The notes: a model not told the origin generated them from the letters alone. Shown: positions 33,979-42,955, counted from the stretch's first letter. The stretch: DNA of 64,000 bases from Sphingobacterium sp. UBA5670 (GCF_002420705.1 NZ_DIIM01000005.1:86447-150446), one strand, 5' to 3'. Numbers and translations are program-made.

Positions 33979-35286
33979 ATGAGTACATTAGTTTCAGAAT
34001 CATTACTTCAACAAGTGTTGGGAGCTTTCAAAGAGCAAGGCGTGTCAGGCGAACCTTCGTTTTTCGTGGAAGCCCGCCAACTTGCATTCGAGCGTTTCGA
34101 AGCAGCAGGCTTTCCCACCGTTAAGAATGAAGAATGGAAATATACAAACATCCACAGTATTATCAATAAGCCTTATGCGCTTGATGTCGATGTGGATATC
34201 GAAGGCTTAGACTTTAGTGCAGGTGAAATTCCTCAGTTGGATGCCTACCGCATTATCTTGGTGAATGGTCAGTATGTATTAGCAGTAAGTGAATTAGAAA
34301 ATGTGAAGGGACTGTCGGTTATTCCAATGGATGAAGCTGATTCAGAGCCGGCATTTGAGGCCCATTTTGCTAAATATGCGGATAAGTCAGACAATATTAT
34401 GGTCGCATTGAATACGGCTGCTTTTACCAATGGTGTTTTTATCCATTTGAAAAAGGGAGTTGTACTTGATAAACCAATACAGATTATTCATGTCGCTACA
34501 GGGAAAGAGGATTTCTTTGCACAAACACGTAATTTGATTGTTGTCGAGCCAAATGCAGAACTTGAATTGATCGAAAGTTTTATCACTGCAGAAGGTACCG
34601 CAAATAATGTACACAATAAGGTTTCTGAGATTATCGTCAAAGAGAACGCTAAAGTACAACATTATTATTTGCAGCTCGCAGAATCTGTAAGCCGTTACTT
34701 TAATCATACAGAGGTATACCAAGAAAAATATAGCCTTTACAATAATTACAACTGTAATTTTCCTGGCGCTTCGTTTATCCGTAACAATATCAATGTTCGC
34801 CTGGATGCAGAGCATGTGGAAAGCCATTTATATGGAATCAACTTAACGGCTGCTGATCAATTGGTTGATAATCATACCATCGTAGACCACCTTAAGCCAC
34901 ATTGTGAGTCTTACGAATGGTATAAAAATATTACACAGGACAAGTCCGTTGCGGTTTTCAATGGAAAAATCTTTGTGCGCGAGGATGCTCAAAAAACGAA
35001 TGCTTTTCAACAGAACAATAATATGTTGATGTCGGACAATTCGGCGGTCTATACCAAACCGCAATTGGAGATTTTTGCGGATGACGTAAAATGTTCCCAC
35101 GGATGTACCATCGGTCAGTTTGATAATGAAGCACTATTTTATTTGAGAGCAAGAGGAATTGGTGAAGAATCTGCCCGTATCTTGTTGGTACACGCATTTG
35201 CATTTGACGTAACTACACGTTTCTCTAATGAAGTTGTTCGCAAATATGTTGAAGAGCTTGTAGAGGAAAGCCTAAGAACAAATTAA
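33979..35286 (+). CDS. sufD: Fe-S cluster assembly protein SufD
   Basis: A 435-residue SufD, the SufB paralogue of the SufBC2D complex. The N-terminal NEEWKYTNIHSI motif and C-terminal CSHGCTIGQFDNEALFYLRARGI are family signatures; the histidine-containing loop at SDNSAVYTKPQLEIFADDVK is conserved. A terminator follows at 35313, so the operon ends here without sufS or sufE. Confidence 0.96.
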   Translation: MSTLVSESLLQQVLGAFKEQGVSGEPSFFVEARQLAFERFEAAGFPTVKNEEWKYTNIHSIINKPYALDVDVDIEGLDFSAGEIPQLDAYRIILVNGQYVLAVSELENVKGLSVIPMDEADSEPAFEAHFAKYADKSDNIMVALNTAAFTNGVFIHLKKGVVLDKPIQIIHVATGKEDFFAQTRNLIVVEPNAELELIESFITAEGTANNVHNKVSEIIVKENAKVQHYYLQLAESVSRYFNHTEVYQEKYSLYNNYNCNFPGASFIRNNINVRLDAEHVESHLYGINLTAADQLVDNHTIVDHLKPHCESYEWYKNITQDKSVAVFNGKIFVREDAQKTNAFQQNNNMLMSDNSAVYTKPQLEIFADDVKCSHGCTIGQFDNEALFYLRARGIGEESARILLVHAFAFDVTTRFSNEVVRKYVEELVEESLRTN

Positions 35287-35312
35287 ATCCATATTGGATT
35301 ATATAGCTTTTT

Positions 35313-35353
35313 AAATATGGCGTTTATCGATGAGGTAAACGCCATATTTTTTT
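35313..35353 (+). terminator. Rho-independent terminator of sufBCD
   Basis: AAATATGGCGTTTA (35313-35326) pairs exactly with TAAACGCCATATTT (35336-35349) around a nine-base loop, followed by further T residues to 35353. Confidence 0.92.
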
Positions 35354-35385
35354 ACATCAACAATAGGGATTCACAGGATATTTTG

Positions 35386-35466
35386 TAGGTTTGTAATACG
35401 ATGTACAAATCTCTATATACAACTTACGCTTATAAACCTTGGGTTTTATAGCGTGCTCGCTTTTTT
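35386..35466 (+). promoter_or_regulatory. Possible leader peptide and attenuator upstream of the MFS gene
   Basis: A TAGGTTTG box (35386-35393) precedes a 16-codon frame (35401-35451) that encodes a Tyr-rich peptide with Tyr at positions 2, 6, 9 and 11 and one Trp. Its last codons form the stem TATAAACC/GGTTTTATA, immediately followed by AGCG-TGCT-CGCT and six T residues (to 35466). The rest of this 359-bp gap up to the MFS start at 35646 shows no gene or clear element. No good -33 element is visible, so confidence is limited. Confidence 0.35.
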
Positions 35467-35645
35467 CTAGTCAAGTTTGTCTATTTAAATAACAGGAGTT
35501 TTTCCTGATATCGGGTATTTATTTTTCTATATTACCTTCGGTTTCATGTTTATATTCTTTTTATTGAATAGCGCTGTTTTGCGAACTTTATAATAATGTG
35601 CTGGTTGTTCATAGCCAGTTGCAGGTTGTATTTAATTAAAATTTC

Positions 35646-36869
35646 ATGGAAAAGAATAACTGGTTTCGTACCTATAGTTATATATGGATAGGACAATTTA
35701 TTTCCCTGTTGTCCAGTTCTGCTGTCAATTTTTCAATTATGATATGGTTGAGTTTGACACATAAATCTGCGGAGGTATTGGCTTTTGCCGCTATTGCAGG
35801 TTTACTGCCCCAAGCAATTATTGGCCCTTTTGCGGGAGTATTCATTGATCGCTGGAATAGAATGAAAGTGATGATCTTTGCAGACGGTTTTATTGCACTT
35901 TGTACACTGGGAATGACATTTGTATTGAAAAGTGACGGTACCAATATGTTTCTCATCTATTTATTGATGGCCTGCCGATCCATTGGATCAGCATTCCATA
36001 CACCAGCAATGCAAGCTATCGCACCGCTTTTGGTGCCTGAGGACAAGCTGTTGCGGGTATCGGGGATAAACCAGATGCTCCAGTCGGTAAGCAGCATCGC
36101 GGGACCGGCCTTGGGTACCTTGGCAATTACTTATTTTCCCATCGCACGTGTTTTGTACCTAGACGTTGTGGGGGCTGTTGTGGCCATTGCTTCTTTGTTT
36201 TTTGTGACGATTCCGCATCTGCCAACATCTGGTAACAAGCCTTCCATCCCTGTGGTCTTAAAGGAACTTAAAGAAGGGATGAACGCTATTTATCAAAATA
36301 AAGGCCTGGGGATGCTCTTTTTATATGCTATGGTAGCAACATTTTGTATTATGCCCGTTGCCATTATGTTTTCTTTGCTGACAATCGGTCATTACGGAGG
36401 AGGGAAATGGGAAATGAGTGTGATTGAAATTATCTGGGGCGTCGGGATGCTGGTCGGCGGAAGCTTTTTGGGGCTGGCAAAGGTATCTGTTTCGAAAGTC
36501 GTACTGGTCAATAGCATGCATATTGCCTTGGGAGTTACCTTTGCGATATCCGGCTGGTTTCCCTCAAGTTGGTTTATTCCATTTGTTATTATGACGGGAA
36601 TCGGTGGAGTCTCAATGTCTATTTTCTCGGCATCTTTTATGGCGATTATCCAGGAGCAAGTGTCTGCAGAGATGTTGGGACGGGTATTTTCGCTCTATTT
36701 TAGCATAGCAATTTTACCAAGTATGATAGGTCTTCTTTTTACAGGGTTTATTGCAGATGCTATCGGTGTTGCTACAGCTTTTATTATAGCAGGATTTATT
36801 GTGGTACTCGTCGGATTGCTGTCTTTTTTCAATGGGTCCGTTATGGCACTGGAAAGAAAGAAAGCATGA
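35646..36869 (+). CDS. MFS exporter (MFS_3 type)
   Basis: A 407-residue, 12-segment major facilitator of the MefA/EntS-like group, which exports macrolides, siderophores or other small molecules. It begins NWFRTYSYIWIGQFISLLSS, and has AGVFIDRWNRMKVMIFAD as the loop-2/3 motif and AMQAIAPLLVPEDKLLRVSG as the family's segment-4/5 loop. The substrate is unknown. It stands alone, with a long upstream region containing a possible attenuator and a terminator directly after it. Confidence 0.87.
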   Translation: MEKNNWFRTYSYIWIGQFISLLSSSAVNFSIMIWLSLTHKSAEVLAFAAIAGLLPQAIIGPFAGVFIDRWNRMKVMIFADGFIALCTLGMTFVLKSDGTNMFLIYLLMACRSIGSAFHTPAMQAIAPLLVPEDKLLRVSGINQMLQSVSSIAGPALGTLAITYFPIARVLYLDVVGAVVAIASLFFVTIPHLPTSGNKPSIPVVLKELKEGMNAIYQNKGLGMLFLYAMVATFCIMPVAIMFSLLTIGHYGGGKWEMSVIEIIWGVGMLVGGSFLGLAKVSVSKVVLVNSMHIALGVTFAISGWFPSSWFIPFVIMTGIGGVSMSIFSASFMAIIQEQVSAEMLGRVFSLYFSIAILPSMIGLLFTGFIADAIGVATAFIIAGFIVVLVGLLSFFNGSVMALERKKA

Positions 36870-36884
36870 TCTTGATTTAAAAAG

Positions 36885-36913
36885 AAAAAGCTTCCAAATT
36901 TTGGAAGCTTTTT
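36885..36913. terminator. Terminator between MFS gene and tRNA-Gly
   Basis: AAAAAGCTTCCA (36885-36896) pairs with TGGAAGCTTTTT (36902-36913) around five bases. Poly-A and poly-T flanks let it stop both the MFS transcript and, from the other strand, the tRNA transcript. Confidence 0.9.
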
Positions 36914-36916
36914 TTG

Positions 36917-36989
36917 AGCGAAAGACGAGATTCGAACTCGCGACCCCAACCTTGGCAAGGTTGTGCTCTACCAACTGAGCTACTTTCGC
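36917..36989 (-). tRNA. tRNA-Gly (anticodon GCC)
   Basis: Read on the minus strand from 36989, the acceptor stem GCGAAAG pairs with CTTTCGC, the D arm is GCTC-AGTTGGTA-GAGC, the anticodon arm is CAACC-TTGCCAA-GGTTG with anticodon GCC, and the T arm is CGCGAG-TTCGAAT-CTCG-type. The discriminator is T, and CCA is not encoded. Complete cloverleaf of 73 bases. Confidence 0.96.
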
Positions 36990-37048
36990 GTTGATGCTAC
37001 AAAAGTAAGGCATTTATTCGTATTCTGCAAGAGAAAAAGCAAAAAATG

Positions 37049-38593
37049 TTAACTTAAATTGATCGCATCGACACAATTAATACCGTCTATAGCCGCTGAA
37101 ATGATACCTCCAGCATACCCTGCACCTTCACCACAAGGGTAAAGTCCTTTGACCTGAGGGTGTTGTAAATCTTCTTTATTTCTAGGGATCCGAATCGGTG
37201 AAGATGTACGTGACTCTACACCAACTAAAATGGCTTCATTGGTATAGTACCCTTTCATCTTTTTGCCAAAGATTGGCAATGCACCGCGTAATGCATCGTG
37301 AACAAAAGCAGGTAGTACTTCGGTGAGATCTGCAGAGGCCGTTCCCGGTTTGTACGAGTTTTCCGGCAGATCCATAGACACACGTCCTTCGACAAAGTCG
37401 ACCATGCGTTGCGCCGGAGCAACGAGTTTTCCGCCACCTACGGCAAAGGCCGTTCGCTCGATCTCTTTCTGAAAATTAAGCAATGCAAATGGATCCTTAT
37501 GTGCGTTGGCAACGTCCTCGAGGTTAATCTGAATAACGGTGCCTGAATTGGCGTGCGGATTATTTCGTTTGGATGGGGACCATCCGTTGACAACGATTTC
37601 ATCTAAATCTGTTGCACAGGGAGCAATAACTCCACCTGGGCACATGCAGAATGAAAATACCCCACGGTCATTAACCTGTTCAACCAAACTATAATATGCC
37701 GGCGGCAAATGTTCGCTTCTTACCTGGCAATGGTATTGCGCCTGATCAATGATTGACTGCGGATGTTCGATGCGGACACCTAAAGCAAAGGCTTTGGCTT
37801 CGATCAGCCAGTTATTACGGTGAAAAAGTTCAAACATGTCCCGTGCAGAGTGTCCTGTTGCGACGATGACGTGATCGGCCTTAATTTCTTCTCCGCTGGC
37901 TAACTTGACACCGCGCACTTGACCGAAAGATTCTAAAATATCGTCGACACGTTGGTCAAAATGGAATTCGCCCCCAAATTCAAGGACACTCTCACGCATG
38001 GCTTCAATAATATGTGGCAGTTTATTTGTGCCAATATGTGGTCGTGCATTGACCAGGATATCTGTCGTAGCACCGTGGGAGACAAAAAGATTGAGCACTT
38101 TGTCTACATCACCTCTCTTATTAGAACGTGTATATAGTTTCCCATCGGAGTAAGTTCCGGCTCCGCCTTCACCAAAACAGTAGTTTGATTCGGGATTTAC
38201 GATGCCTTCCCGGTTTAGCTTTGCTAGATCGCGTCTACGGTCTTGGACCTTTTTACCGCGTTCGATTACAATTGGTTTGAGCCCACGTTCAATACAGCGG
38301 ATAGCCGCAAATAGGCCGGCAGGGCCCGCGCCAATAATAATAACAGGTTTTCCGTCTTTAACGGACTTAAAATTATTTTCGTAGATTTCCGGAACAGGCA
38401 GTTCGTCAATGTAGTAAATAACCCGAGCTCGATAGACAACCTGTTTACTACGTGCATCAATGGAACGTTTACGGATTTTATAACCTTTGACTTGTCGAGG
38501 TTGGACTTTCAGGGCTTTGATCCCTTGCTGTAGAATATACTGATCGTCCTCAATTCTTTCTGGAAGTATTGCAATTTCAATTTCTTTTTGCAT
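37049..38593 (-). CDS. FAD-dependent dehydrogenase (COG2509 type)
   Basis: A 514-residue flavoprotein. After an N-terminal about 90-residue domain (VQPRQVKGYKIRKRSIDAR) the FAD-binding dinucleotide motif is IIGAGPAGLFAAIRCIERG. Other family motifs are NYCFGEGGAGTYSDGKLYTR, VIVATGHSARDMFELFHR, CMCPGGVIAPCATDLDEIV and the C-terminal FAD site LYPCGEGAGYAGGIISAAIDG. This is the widely distributed COG2509 family, whose physiological electron acceptor is unknown. Stands alone. Confidence 0.9.
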   Translation of the reverse strand: MQKEIEIAILPERIEDDQYILQQGIKALKVQPRQVKGYKIRKRSIDARSKQVVYRARVIYYIDELPVPEIYENNFKSVKDGKPVIIIGAGPAGLFAAIRCIERGLKPIVIERGKKVQDRRRDLAKLNREGIVNPESNYCFGEGGAGTYSDGKLYTRSNKRGDVDKVLNLFVSHGATTDILVNARPHIGTNKLPHIIEAMRESVLEFGGEFHFDQRVDDILESFGQVRGVKLASGEEIKADHVIVATGHSARDMFELFHRNNWLIEAKAFALGVRIEHPQSIIDQAQYHCQVRSEHLPPAYYSLVEQVNDRGVFSFCMCPGGVIAPCATDLDEIVVNGWSPSKRNNPHANSGTVIQINLEDVANAHKDPFALLNFQKEIERTAFAVGGGKLVAPAQRMVDFVEGRVSMDLPENSYKPGTASADLTEVLPAFVHDALRGALPIFGKKMKGYYTNEAILVGVESRTSSPIRIPRNKEDLQHPQVKGLYPCGEGAGYAGGIISAAIDGINCVDAINLS

Positions 38594-38752
38594 AGTATGA
38601 GGGCTGGGTTTTTATCCCAAAACCGAGACAAAGTTAATGAATATTGGTTATTTGGAGATTTGGAAATAAAAATATTCTTATCTTAGTAAGAGCTTGGTAT
38701 ATGCTTTGATAGTGTAACCGTATAATTTGAATAGTATTTAATTCTTTGAACA

Positions 38753-39337
38753 ATGAAAATTAAAAGATTTTTGGTCGCCCTATGTGGTTTGTTTGCATTA
38801 GTATCATTAAACTCATGTGGCTACAATACAATGGTCTCACAGGATGAGAACGTTAAAGGAAAATGGGCACAAGTTGAAAATGCTTATCAACGTCGTGCAG
38901 ATCTAGTTCCAAATTTGGTCAATACTGTAAAAGGAGCGGCAAAACATGAAGAAAGCACGTTAACGGCAGTCGTAGAGGCAAGAGCTAAAGCAACTTCGGT
39001 GACGATTAATGCCGATGATTTGTCTGAGGAGAATATTGCCAAGTTTCAAAAAGTTCAGGATGAATTCAGCGGTTCATTGAGTCGTCTTTTGGCCTCGGTT
39101 GAAGCTTATCCTGATTTGAAGGCAAATCAGAACTTTTTGGAATTACAAGCACAGTTGGAAGGTACTGAAAATCGTATTTCAACAGAACGCAGATCTTACA
39201 ATGAAGCTGTACAGCAATATAATACCACTGTACGTAGCTTCCCGAATAATTTAATGGCGGGTATGTTTGGATTTAAGGCAAAAGGTACATTTACTGCGGC
39301 CCCAGGTTCGGATAAAGCGCCAACTGTATCATTCTAA
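38753..39337 (+). CDS. lemA: LemA family lipoprotein
   Basis: A 194-residue LemA protein with a lipoprotein signal (LFALVSLNSCGYN, Cys as lipid anchor). The alpha-helical domain contains VKGKWAQVENAYQRRADLVPNLVNTVKGAAKHEESTL, the family signature, and LLASVEAYPDLKANQNFLEL. It is the first gene of a LemA-TPM-TPM arrangement common in Bacteroidota, thought to be envelope-associated but without a proven function. The C-terminal tail after FPNNLMAGMFGF is probably disordered. A terminator-like hairpin (39367-39408) separates it from the following TPM gene. Confidence 0.92.
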   Translation: MKIKRFLVALCGLFALVSLNSCGYNTMVSQDENVKGKWAQVENAYQRRADLVPNLVNTVKGAAKHEESTLTAVVEARAKATSVTINADDLSEENIAKFQKVQDEFSGSLSRLLASVEAYPDLKANQNFLELQAQLEGTENRISTERRSYNEAVQQYNTTVRSFPNNLMAGMFGFKAKGTFTAAPGSDKAPTVSF

Positions 39338-39366
39338 TAGCAGTTTGTTAGCAATGAATGGGATGA

Positions 39367-39408
39367 TGGATGATGCGGCTTGCGTATAAGCTCATCATCC
39401 ATTTTTTT
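39367..39408 (+). terminator. Rho-independent terminator after lemA
   Basis: TGGATGATG (39367-39375) pairs with CATCATCCA (39393-39401) across a partly paired loop, then a run of seven T residues. It suggests that lemA is at least partly transcribed on its own. Confidence 0.78.
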
Positions 39409-39490
39409 ATCGGGTTTTTAATTCATCAGGTATTTTGGATGCCGAGTAAATTTTGCTGATCCGATCTTTGAGTGTAAACGTATATCAACT

Positions 39491-39919
39491 ATGGCTTTAA
39501 ATTCTGAAGAACAAGAGAAAATAGTTCATGCCATTAATGTGGCTGAAAATGAGACGTCTGGTGAAATTCGTGTGGTCATAGAAAACCACTGTCCCGACGA
39601 GGTACACGATCGTGCAACCTATTATTTCGCTAAGTTAGGAATGCACAAGACAGCATTAAAAAATGGCGTTCTTATCTATATCGCGCTGGAAGATCATAAA
39701 TTCTCTATTATTGGCGATAAAGGTATTCATCAGCGTGTAGAAAGTGATTTTTGGAATAGTACCAAAGATCTTATGGTTGCCGAATTTAGGATAGACCGTA
39801 TCGTTGAGGGCTTGGTCAAAGGGATCGAACATGCCGGCAAACAGCTGGCCAAATTCTTTCCACGGGAACATGATGATATTAATGAGCTTCCCAATGATAT
39901 TGTTTTTGGAGACCGTTAA
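39491..39919 (+). CDS. TPM-domain protein without signal peptide
   Basis: A 142-residue TPM-fold protein (PF04536, formerly called TPM phosphatase or Psb32). The core is EEQEKIVHAINVAENETSGEIRVVIE, FAKLGMHKTALKNGVLIYIA and KFSIIGDKGIHQRV. No signal peptide or membrane segment is apparent, unlike its neighbour at 40081. It forms the usual pair with a secreted TPM protein next to LemA. Exact role unknown. Confidence 0.85.
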   Translation: MALNSEEQEKIVHAINVAENETSGEIRVVIENHCPDEVHDRATYYFAKLGMHKTALKNGVLIYIALEDHKFSIIGDKGIHQRVESDFWNSTKDLMVAEFRIDRIVEGLVKGIEHAGKQLAKFFPREHDDINELPNDIVFGDR

Positions 39920-40080
39920 TGCGAAAGCCTAACTAGAAACAGCTTGGATTGCTTTTGACTGTTTCACTGATTAATTGATAAAATACTGATGAAAACACGA
40001 GCTCGGGTAATCATCGGTCGCCGGAAACAGCGTTTAGACTGCTAAAGGCGCGTAAAAAATGAATAAAAGAAAATAATAGG

Positions 40081-40887
40081 ATGAAATTTATATTGAAATT
40101 ATTTTCTCGGATTCGAATCCCTGCTATGGCTATGTTGCTTTGTATACTGTCCGTAGCCACAGTATTAGGACAAGATTTCCCAGAAACGTCAAATAAGCTT
40201 GTCAATGACTATACAAATACCTTGACAGCAAGCCAAAAGCAATTGTTGGAACAGAAGCTAGTTGCATTTGAGGATTCTGCGTCGACGCAAATTGCCGTGG
40301 TCATGATGAATTCTACCGGGGGCTATGATATTTCCGACTATGCGGTCCGTTTAGCGAAGAAGTGGGGTATTGGTAATAAAAAGTATAATAACGGTATTTT
40401 ATTGTTAGTAGCCCTGGGAGATCGTGCAGTGACTATTCAAACAGGGTATGGTATAGAAGGAGCAGTTCCCGACGCCATAGCCTATCGCATTATTGAGAAT
40501 GATATTAAACCGGCCTTCCGTCAGGGAGATTATTATAAAGGCGTAGACGATGCTACTAATTCCTTAATTTCTTATACAAAGGGCGAATACAAAGCCGATC
40601 CAAAACAACCGAATGGAAAAGGATCCGGTTCGGTCATGTTTGTCATTATTATTGTGATAGTCTTGATTGTTATTTTTTCCAATCGCGGCGGCCGAGGTGG
40701 TGGCGGTGGCGGCCGTGTGATGAATGGCCGTGGTGCTTCTGATATCTTTTGGTGGACATTGTTGAATGGTCTTGGTGGCGGTGGCGGCCGAGGTGGCGGC
40801 GGCGGCTTCGGTGGTGGTTCTGGCGGTGGATTTGGTGGCTTCGGCGGTGGCGATTTTGGCGGTGGCGGTGCTTCTGGACGTTGGTAA
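40081..40887 (+). CDS. Secreted TPM-domain protein with glycine-rich tail
   Basis: A 268-residue protein: signal peptide to about residue 31 (ending LSVATVLGQDF), TPM domain at about 35-170 (LVNDYTNTLTASQKQLLEQK, AVRLAKKWGIGNKKYNNGIL, VTIQTGYGIEGAVPDAIAYR), a transmembrane segment near residues 183-200 (SVMFVIIIVIVLIVIFS), then a glycine-rich tail of about 65 residues with RGG-type runs. This is the YgcG-type layout: membrane-anchored, with the TPM domain outside the cytoplasm. The tail is a low-complexity GGT/GGC repeat region in DNA and prone to length change. Confidence 0.9.
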   Translation: MKFILKLFSRIRIPAMAMLLCILSVATVLGQDFPETSNKLVNDYTNTLTASQKQLLEQKLVAFEDSASTQIAVVMMNSTGGYDISDYAVRLAKKWGIGNKKYNNGILLLVALGDRAVTIQTGYGIEGAVPDAIAYRIIENDIKPAFRQGDYYKGVDDATNSLISYTKGEYKADPKQPNGKGSGSVMFVIIIVIVLIVIFSNRGGRGGGGGGRVMNGRGASDIFWWTLLNGLGGGGGRGGGGGFGGGSGGGFGGFGGGDFGGGGASGRW

Positions 40888-40961
40888 CAACTTTGCTAAA
40901 TAATGTTAAATAGGACGACAGTAAAACGGAAATGTTTTACATTTATGGGAAGTATATAATT

Positions 40962-42101
40962 ATGAAAAAGGGAATATTTATGGGTTTAAGCTTTTTACCA
41001 GCCTTATTAATGGCGCAAGAAAGCTACACAGTTACAGGAAAAGTAAGCACAACTTCGGACAAAGCTAAAGTGTTTATGCAATATGCCGCTAATGGAACTC
41101 GTCAAACAGATTCTGCAACGGTCGTAAAAGGTGAGTTTAAGTTCAACGGGCAGGTGGCTTCACCAACTAAAGGTATGATGATCTATTCGCCAGAGGGTTT
41201 ATCTTTTGCCGAACTTAGAAATAGTCAAAAACAACCTGAAACTGCACAGTTGTATCTTTCTAAAGGAGTTATCAAAGTTGATGCAACCAAAGGGTTCAAA
41301 AATGCAACGATATCGGGTACGGCTCTCAATGATGATCTGACGCAGTATAAGGCATTTGTAAAGCCTCATACGGATGCATTCGAAGCTTTGAACCAACAAT
41401 ATTACGCTGCTTCGGAAGCTCAAAAACAGGATCCTAAATTCATTGAAGGCTTGCAGAAACAGGCTGGTGAGATTTCCGAAAAAATGGAAAAAGCAGATGC
41501 TGAGTTTATCAACAAAAATCCAAAGAGCTGGTATACCTTGGATTTGCTATCAGAGAATGTTAGTGGTGAGAACGTCAATGAATATGTGACTTCCTTTGAA
41601 AAGTTGTCTCCTGAATTGAAAAACTCTGAAAAAGGGAAAGAGCTGGCGGAGCGTATTCAGAAACTCAAAGCGGTTGCTGTTGGTTCGGTCGCACCAGACT
41701 TTACGTTGCCAGATACAACAGGTAAGAATATTTCTTTATCTTCTTTGAGAGGTAAGTATGTTCTATTGGATTTTTGGGCAAGCTGGTGTGGTCCTTGCCG
41801 TCATGAGAACCCTAATGTCGTTGCCGCATTCAATAAGTTCAAAGATAAAGGATTTACCGTGTTTGGCGTTTCTTTAGACAATCCAGGTAAAAAAGATGCT
41901 TGGATTAAAGCCATCCATGATGATAACTTGCAACAGTGGCCTCATGTTTCGGATTTACAAGGCTGGAAATCGGCCCCGGTGAAATTATATGAGGTGCGTG
42001 GTATTCCCCAAAATTTCTTAATTGATCCGTCAGGTAAAATTGTCGCTTCAAACTTAAGAGGTGAAGCTTTGGAAGCAAAATTAGCTGAATTGCTAAAATA
42101 A
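40962..42101 (+). CDS. TlpA-like thioredoxin with DUF4369 domain
   Basis: A 379-residue envelope thiol-disulfide oxidoreductase starting MKKGIFMGLSFLPALLMAQ, a signal peptide; the ten extra residues of the frame from 40932 are unlikely. Residues about 20-120 are DUF4369 (YTVTGKVSTTSDKAKVFMQY), a linker with coiled-coil character follows, and residues about 240-379 form an AhpC/TSA-TlpA domain with the redox motif FWASWCGPCRHENPNVVAAF and the cis-proline region EVRGIPQNFLIDPSG. It probably reduces disulfides in periplasmic proteins. DsbD (44124-45830), in the same window, could be its electron donor. Confidence 0.93.
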   Translation: MKKGIFMGLSFLPALLMAQESYTVTGKVSTTSDKAKVFMQYAANGTRQTDSATVVKGEFKFNGQVASPTKGMMIYSPEGLSFAELRNSQKQPETAQLYLSKGVIKVDATKGFKNATISGTALNDDLTQYKAFVKPHTDAFEALNQQYYAASEAQKQDPKFIEGLQKQAGEISEKMEKADAEFINKNPKSWYTLDLLSENVSGENVNEYVTSFEKLSPELKNSEKGKELAERIQKLKAVAVGSVAPDFTLPDTTGKNISLSSLRGKYVLLDFWASWCGPCRHENPNVVAAFNKFKDKGFTVFGVSLDNPGKKDAWIKAIHDDNLQQWPHVSDLQGWKSAPVKLYEVRGIPQNFLIDPSGKIVASNLRGEALEAKLAELLK

Positions 42102-42131
42102 ACTATTTTTTTTGCCTTTAGGCACTTGGAT

Positions 42132-42185
42132 AGCCCCTAAATCTAAGCAAATGTAAATTGAGCTTATATTTTAGGGGCTCTTTTT
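42132..42185 (+). terminator. Terminator after tlpA-like gene, within a 300-bp gap
   Basis: AGCCCCTAAA (42132-42141) pairs with TTTAGGGGCT (42170-42179), with an inner CTAAGC/GCTTAT-type extension, then CTTTTT. The remaining gap to the lipoprotein gene at 42402 holds nothing I recognise, and no clear promoter box. Confidence 0.85.
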
Positions 42186-42401
42186 GGTTTTTCCTATTAT
42201 AGCTTTTACCATTGTATATTGTCGTTATTGACGGTAAAGTAGGACGAATTTGCTAACTTTATCTTCATTTATGACAAAGGGAGAACTGATGAATCTTTCC
42301 AGCTTATTTAGCACAGAAATATAGGGTATTTGAGGTTTTTTGTCTGTAGAAGCATGGAAGGGTATCCATTTTTGAAGCGAGGACAATTATAAATTTTAGC
42401 G

Positions 42402-42848
42402 ATGAATAAAACAATAATTTGGAGTGTATTTTTGGGAACTATGCTTATTTCTTGTCGTGGCGATCGGAATAAAGGAATTCCTGTTGTCAACTTGGAGGCA
42501 CTGCATGCGGTTCCTTTGGACCATTCTATTGATAAATTGGCTATGGATACGACCTTTATTGATGTTACACTCCCACCTAATGCCAGAATCGATGAATTGT
42601 CGCAGGAAGAACTAGGTTTATTGAAAGCTGCAGCATATCGTTTTTACCAGCATGTTAGATTGGAAAACAATCAATATCGTGTTGATCTTAAGGATCCTAA
42701 AGTGCTGCATATATCTGAACCGGTAATCAAAGCCTATGAGCAGGCTATCAGTAGCACGAATCATTTTGCTGATTCAATGGCAAAAACGGGACAGGTTATT
42801 CAATTGCCACCGGTATCTGAAGAATACCTGAAAAATTTGCTTAAATAA
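42402..42848 (+). CDS. Putative lipoprotein of unknown function
   Basis: A 148-residue protein with a lipoprotein signal: MNKTIIWSVFLGTMLISCRGD, lipobox LISC with the modified Cys at residue 18. The mature part is predicted mostly helical (DELSQEELGLLKAAAYRFYQ, EPVIKAYEQAISSTNHFAD) and ends VSEEYLKNLLK. It contains no family motif that I recognise. It stands alone between terminators. Confidence 0.65.
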   Translation: MNKTIIWSVFLGTMLISCRGDRNKGIPVVNLEALHAVPLDHSIDKLAMDTTFIDVTLPPNARIDELSQEELGLLKAAAYRFYQHVRLENNQYRVDLKDPKVLHISEPVIKAYEQAISSTNHFADSMAKTGQVIQLPPVSEEYLKNLLK

Positions 42849-42891
42849 TATTTTGACAGTTTATCGGAGAGCATGTTAGTTTCTCAAATAA

Positions 42892-42927
42892 AAAAACGAG
42901 TATACATTGCGGTGTATACTCGTTTTT
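42892..42927. terminator. Bidirectional terminator between lipoprotein gene and pfkA
   Basis: AAAAACGAGTATACA (42892-42906) pairs exactly with TGTATACTCGTTTTT (42913-42927) around a six-base loop, between convergent genes. Confidence 0.93.
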
Positions 42928-42955
42928 ATTATTACCTGAAGTAGGTATATGTGAT

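Noticed and set aside
34387..34827. A 146-codon antisense frame inside sufD
   Set aside because: sufD is unmistakable on the other strand and the antisense product has no recognisable features.
40564..40890. A 108-codon minus-strand open frame rich in Thr and Ala
   Set aside because: It is the complement of the glycine-rich GGT/GGC tail of the TPM protein. Such repeats leave long open antisense frames by composition alone.
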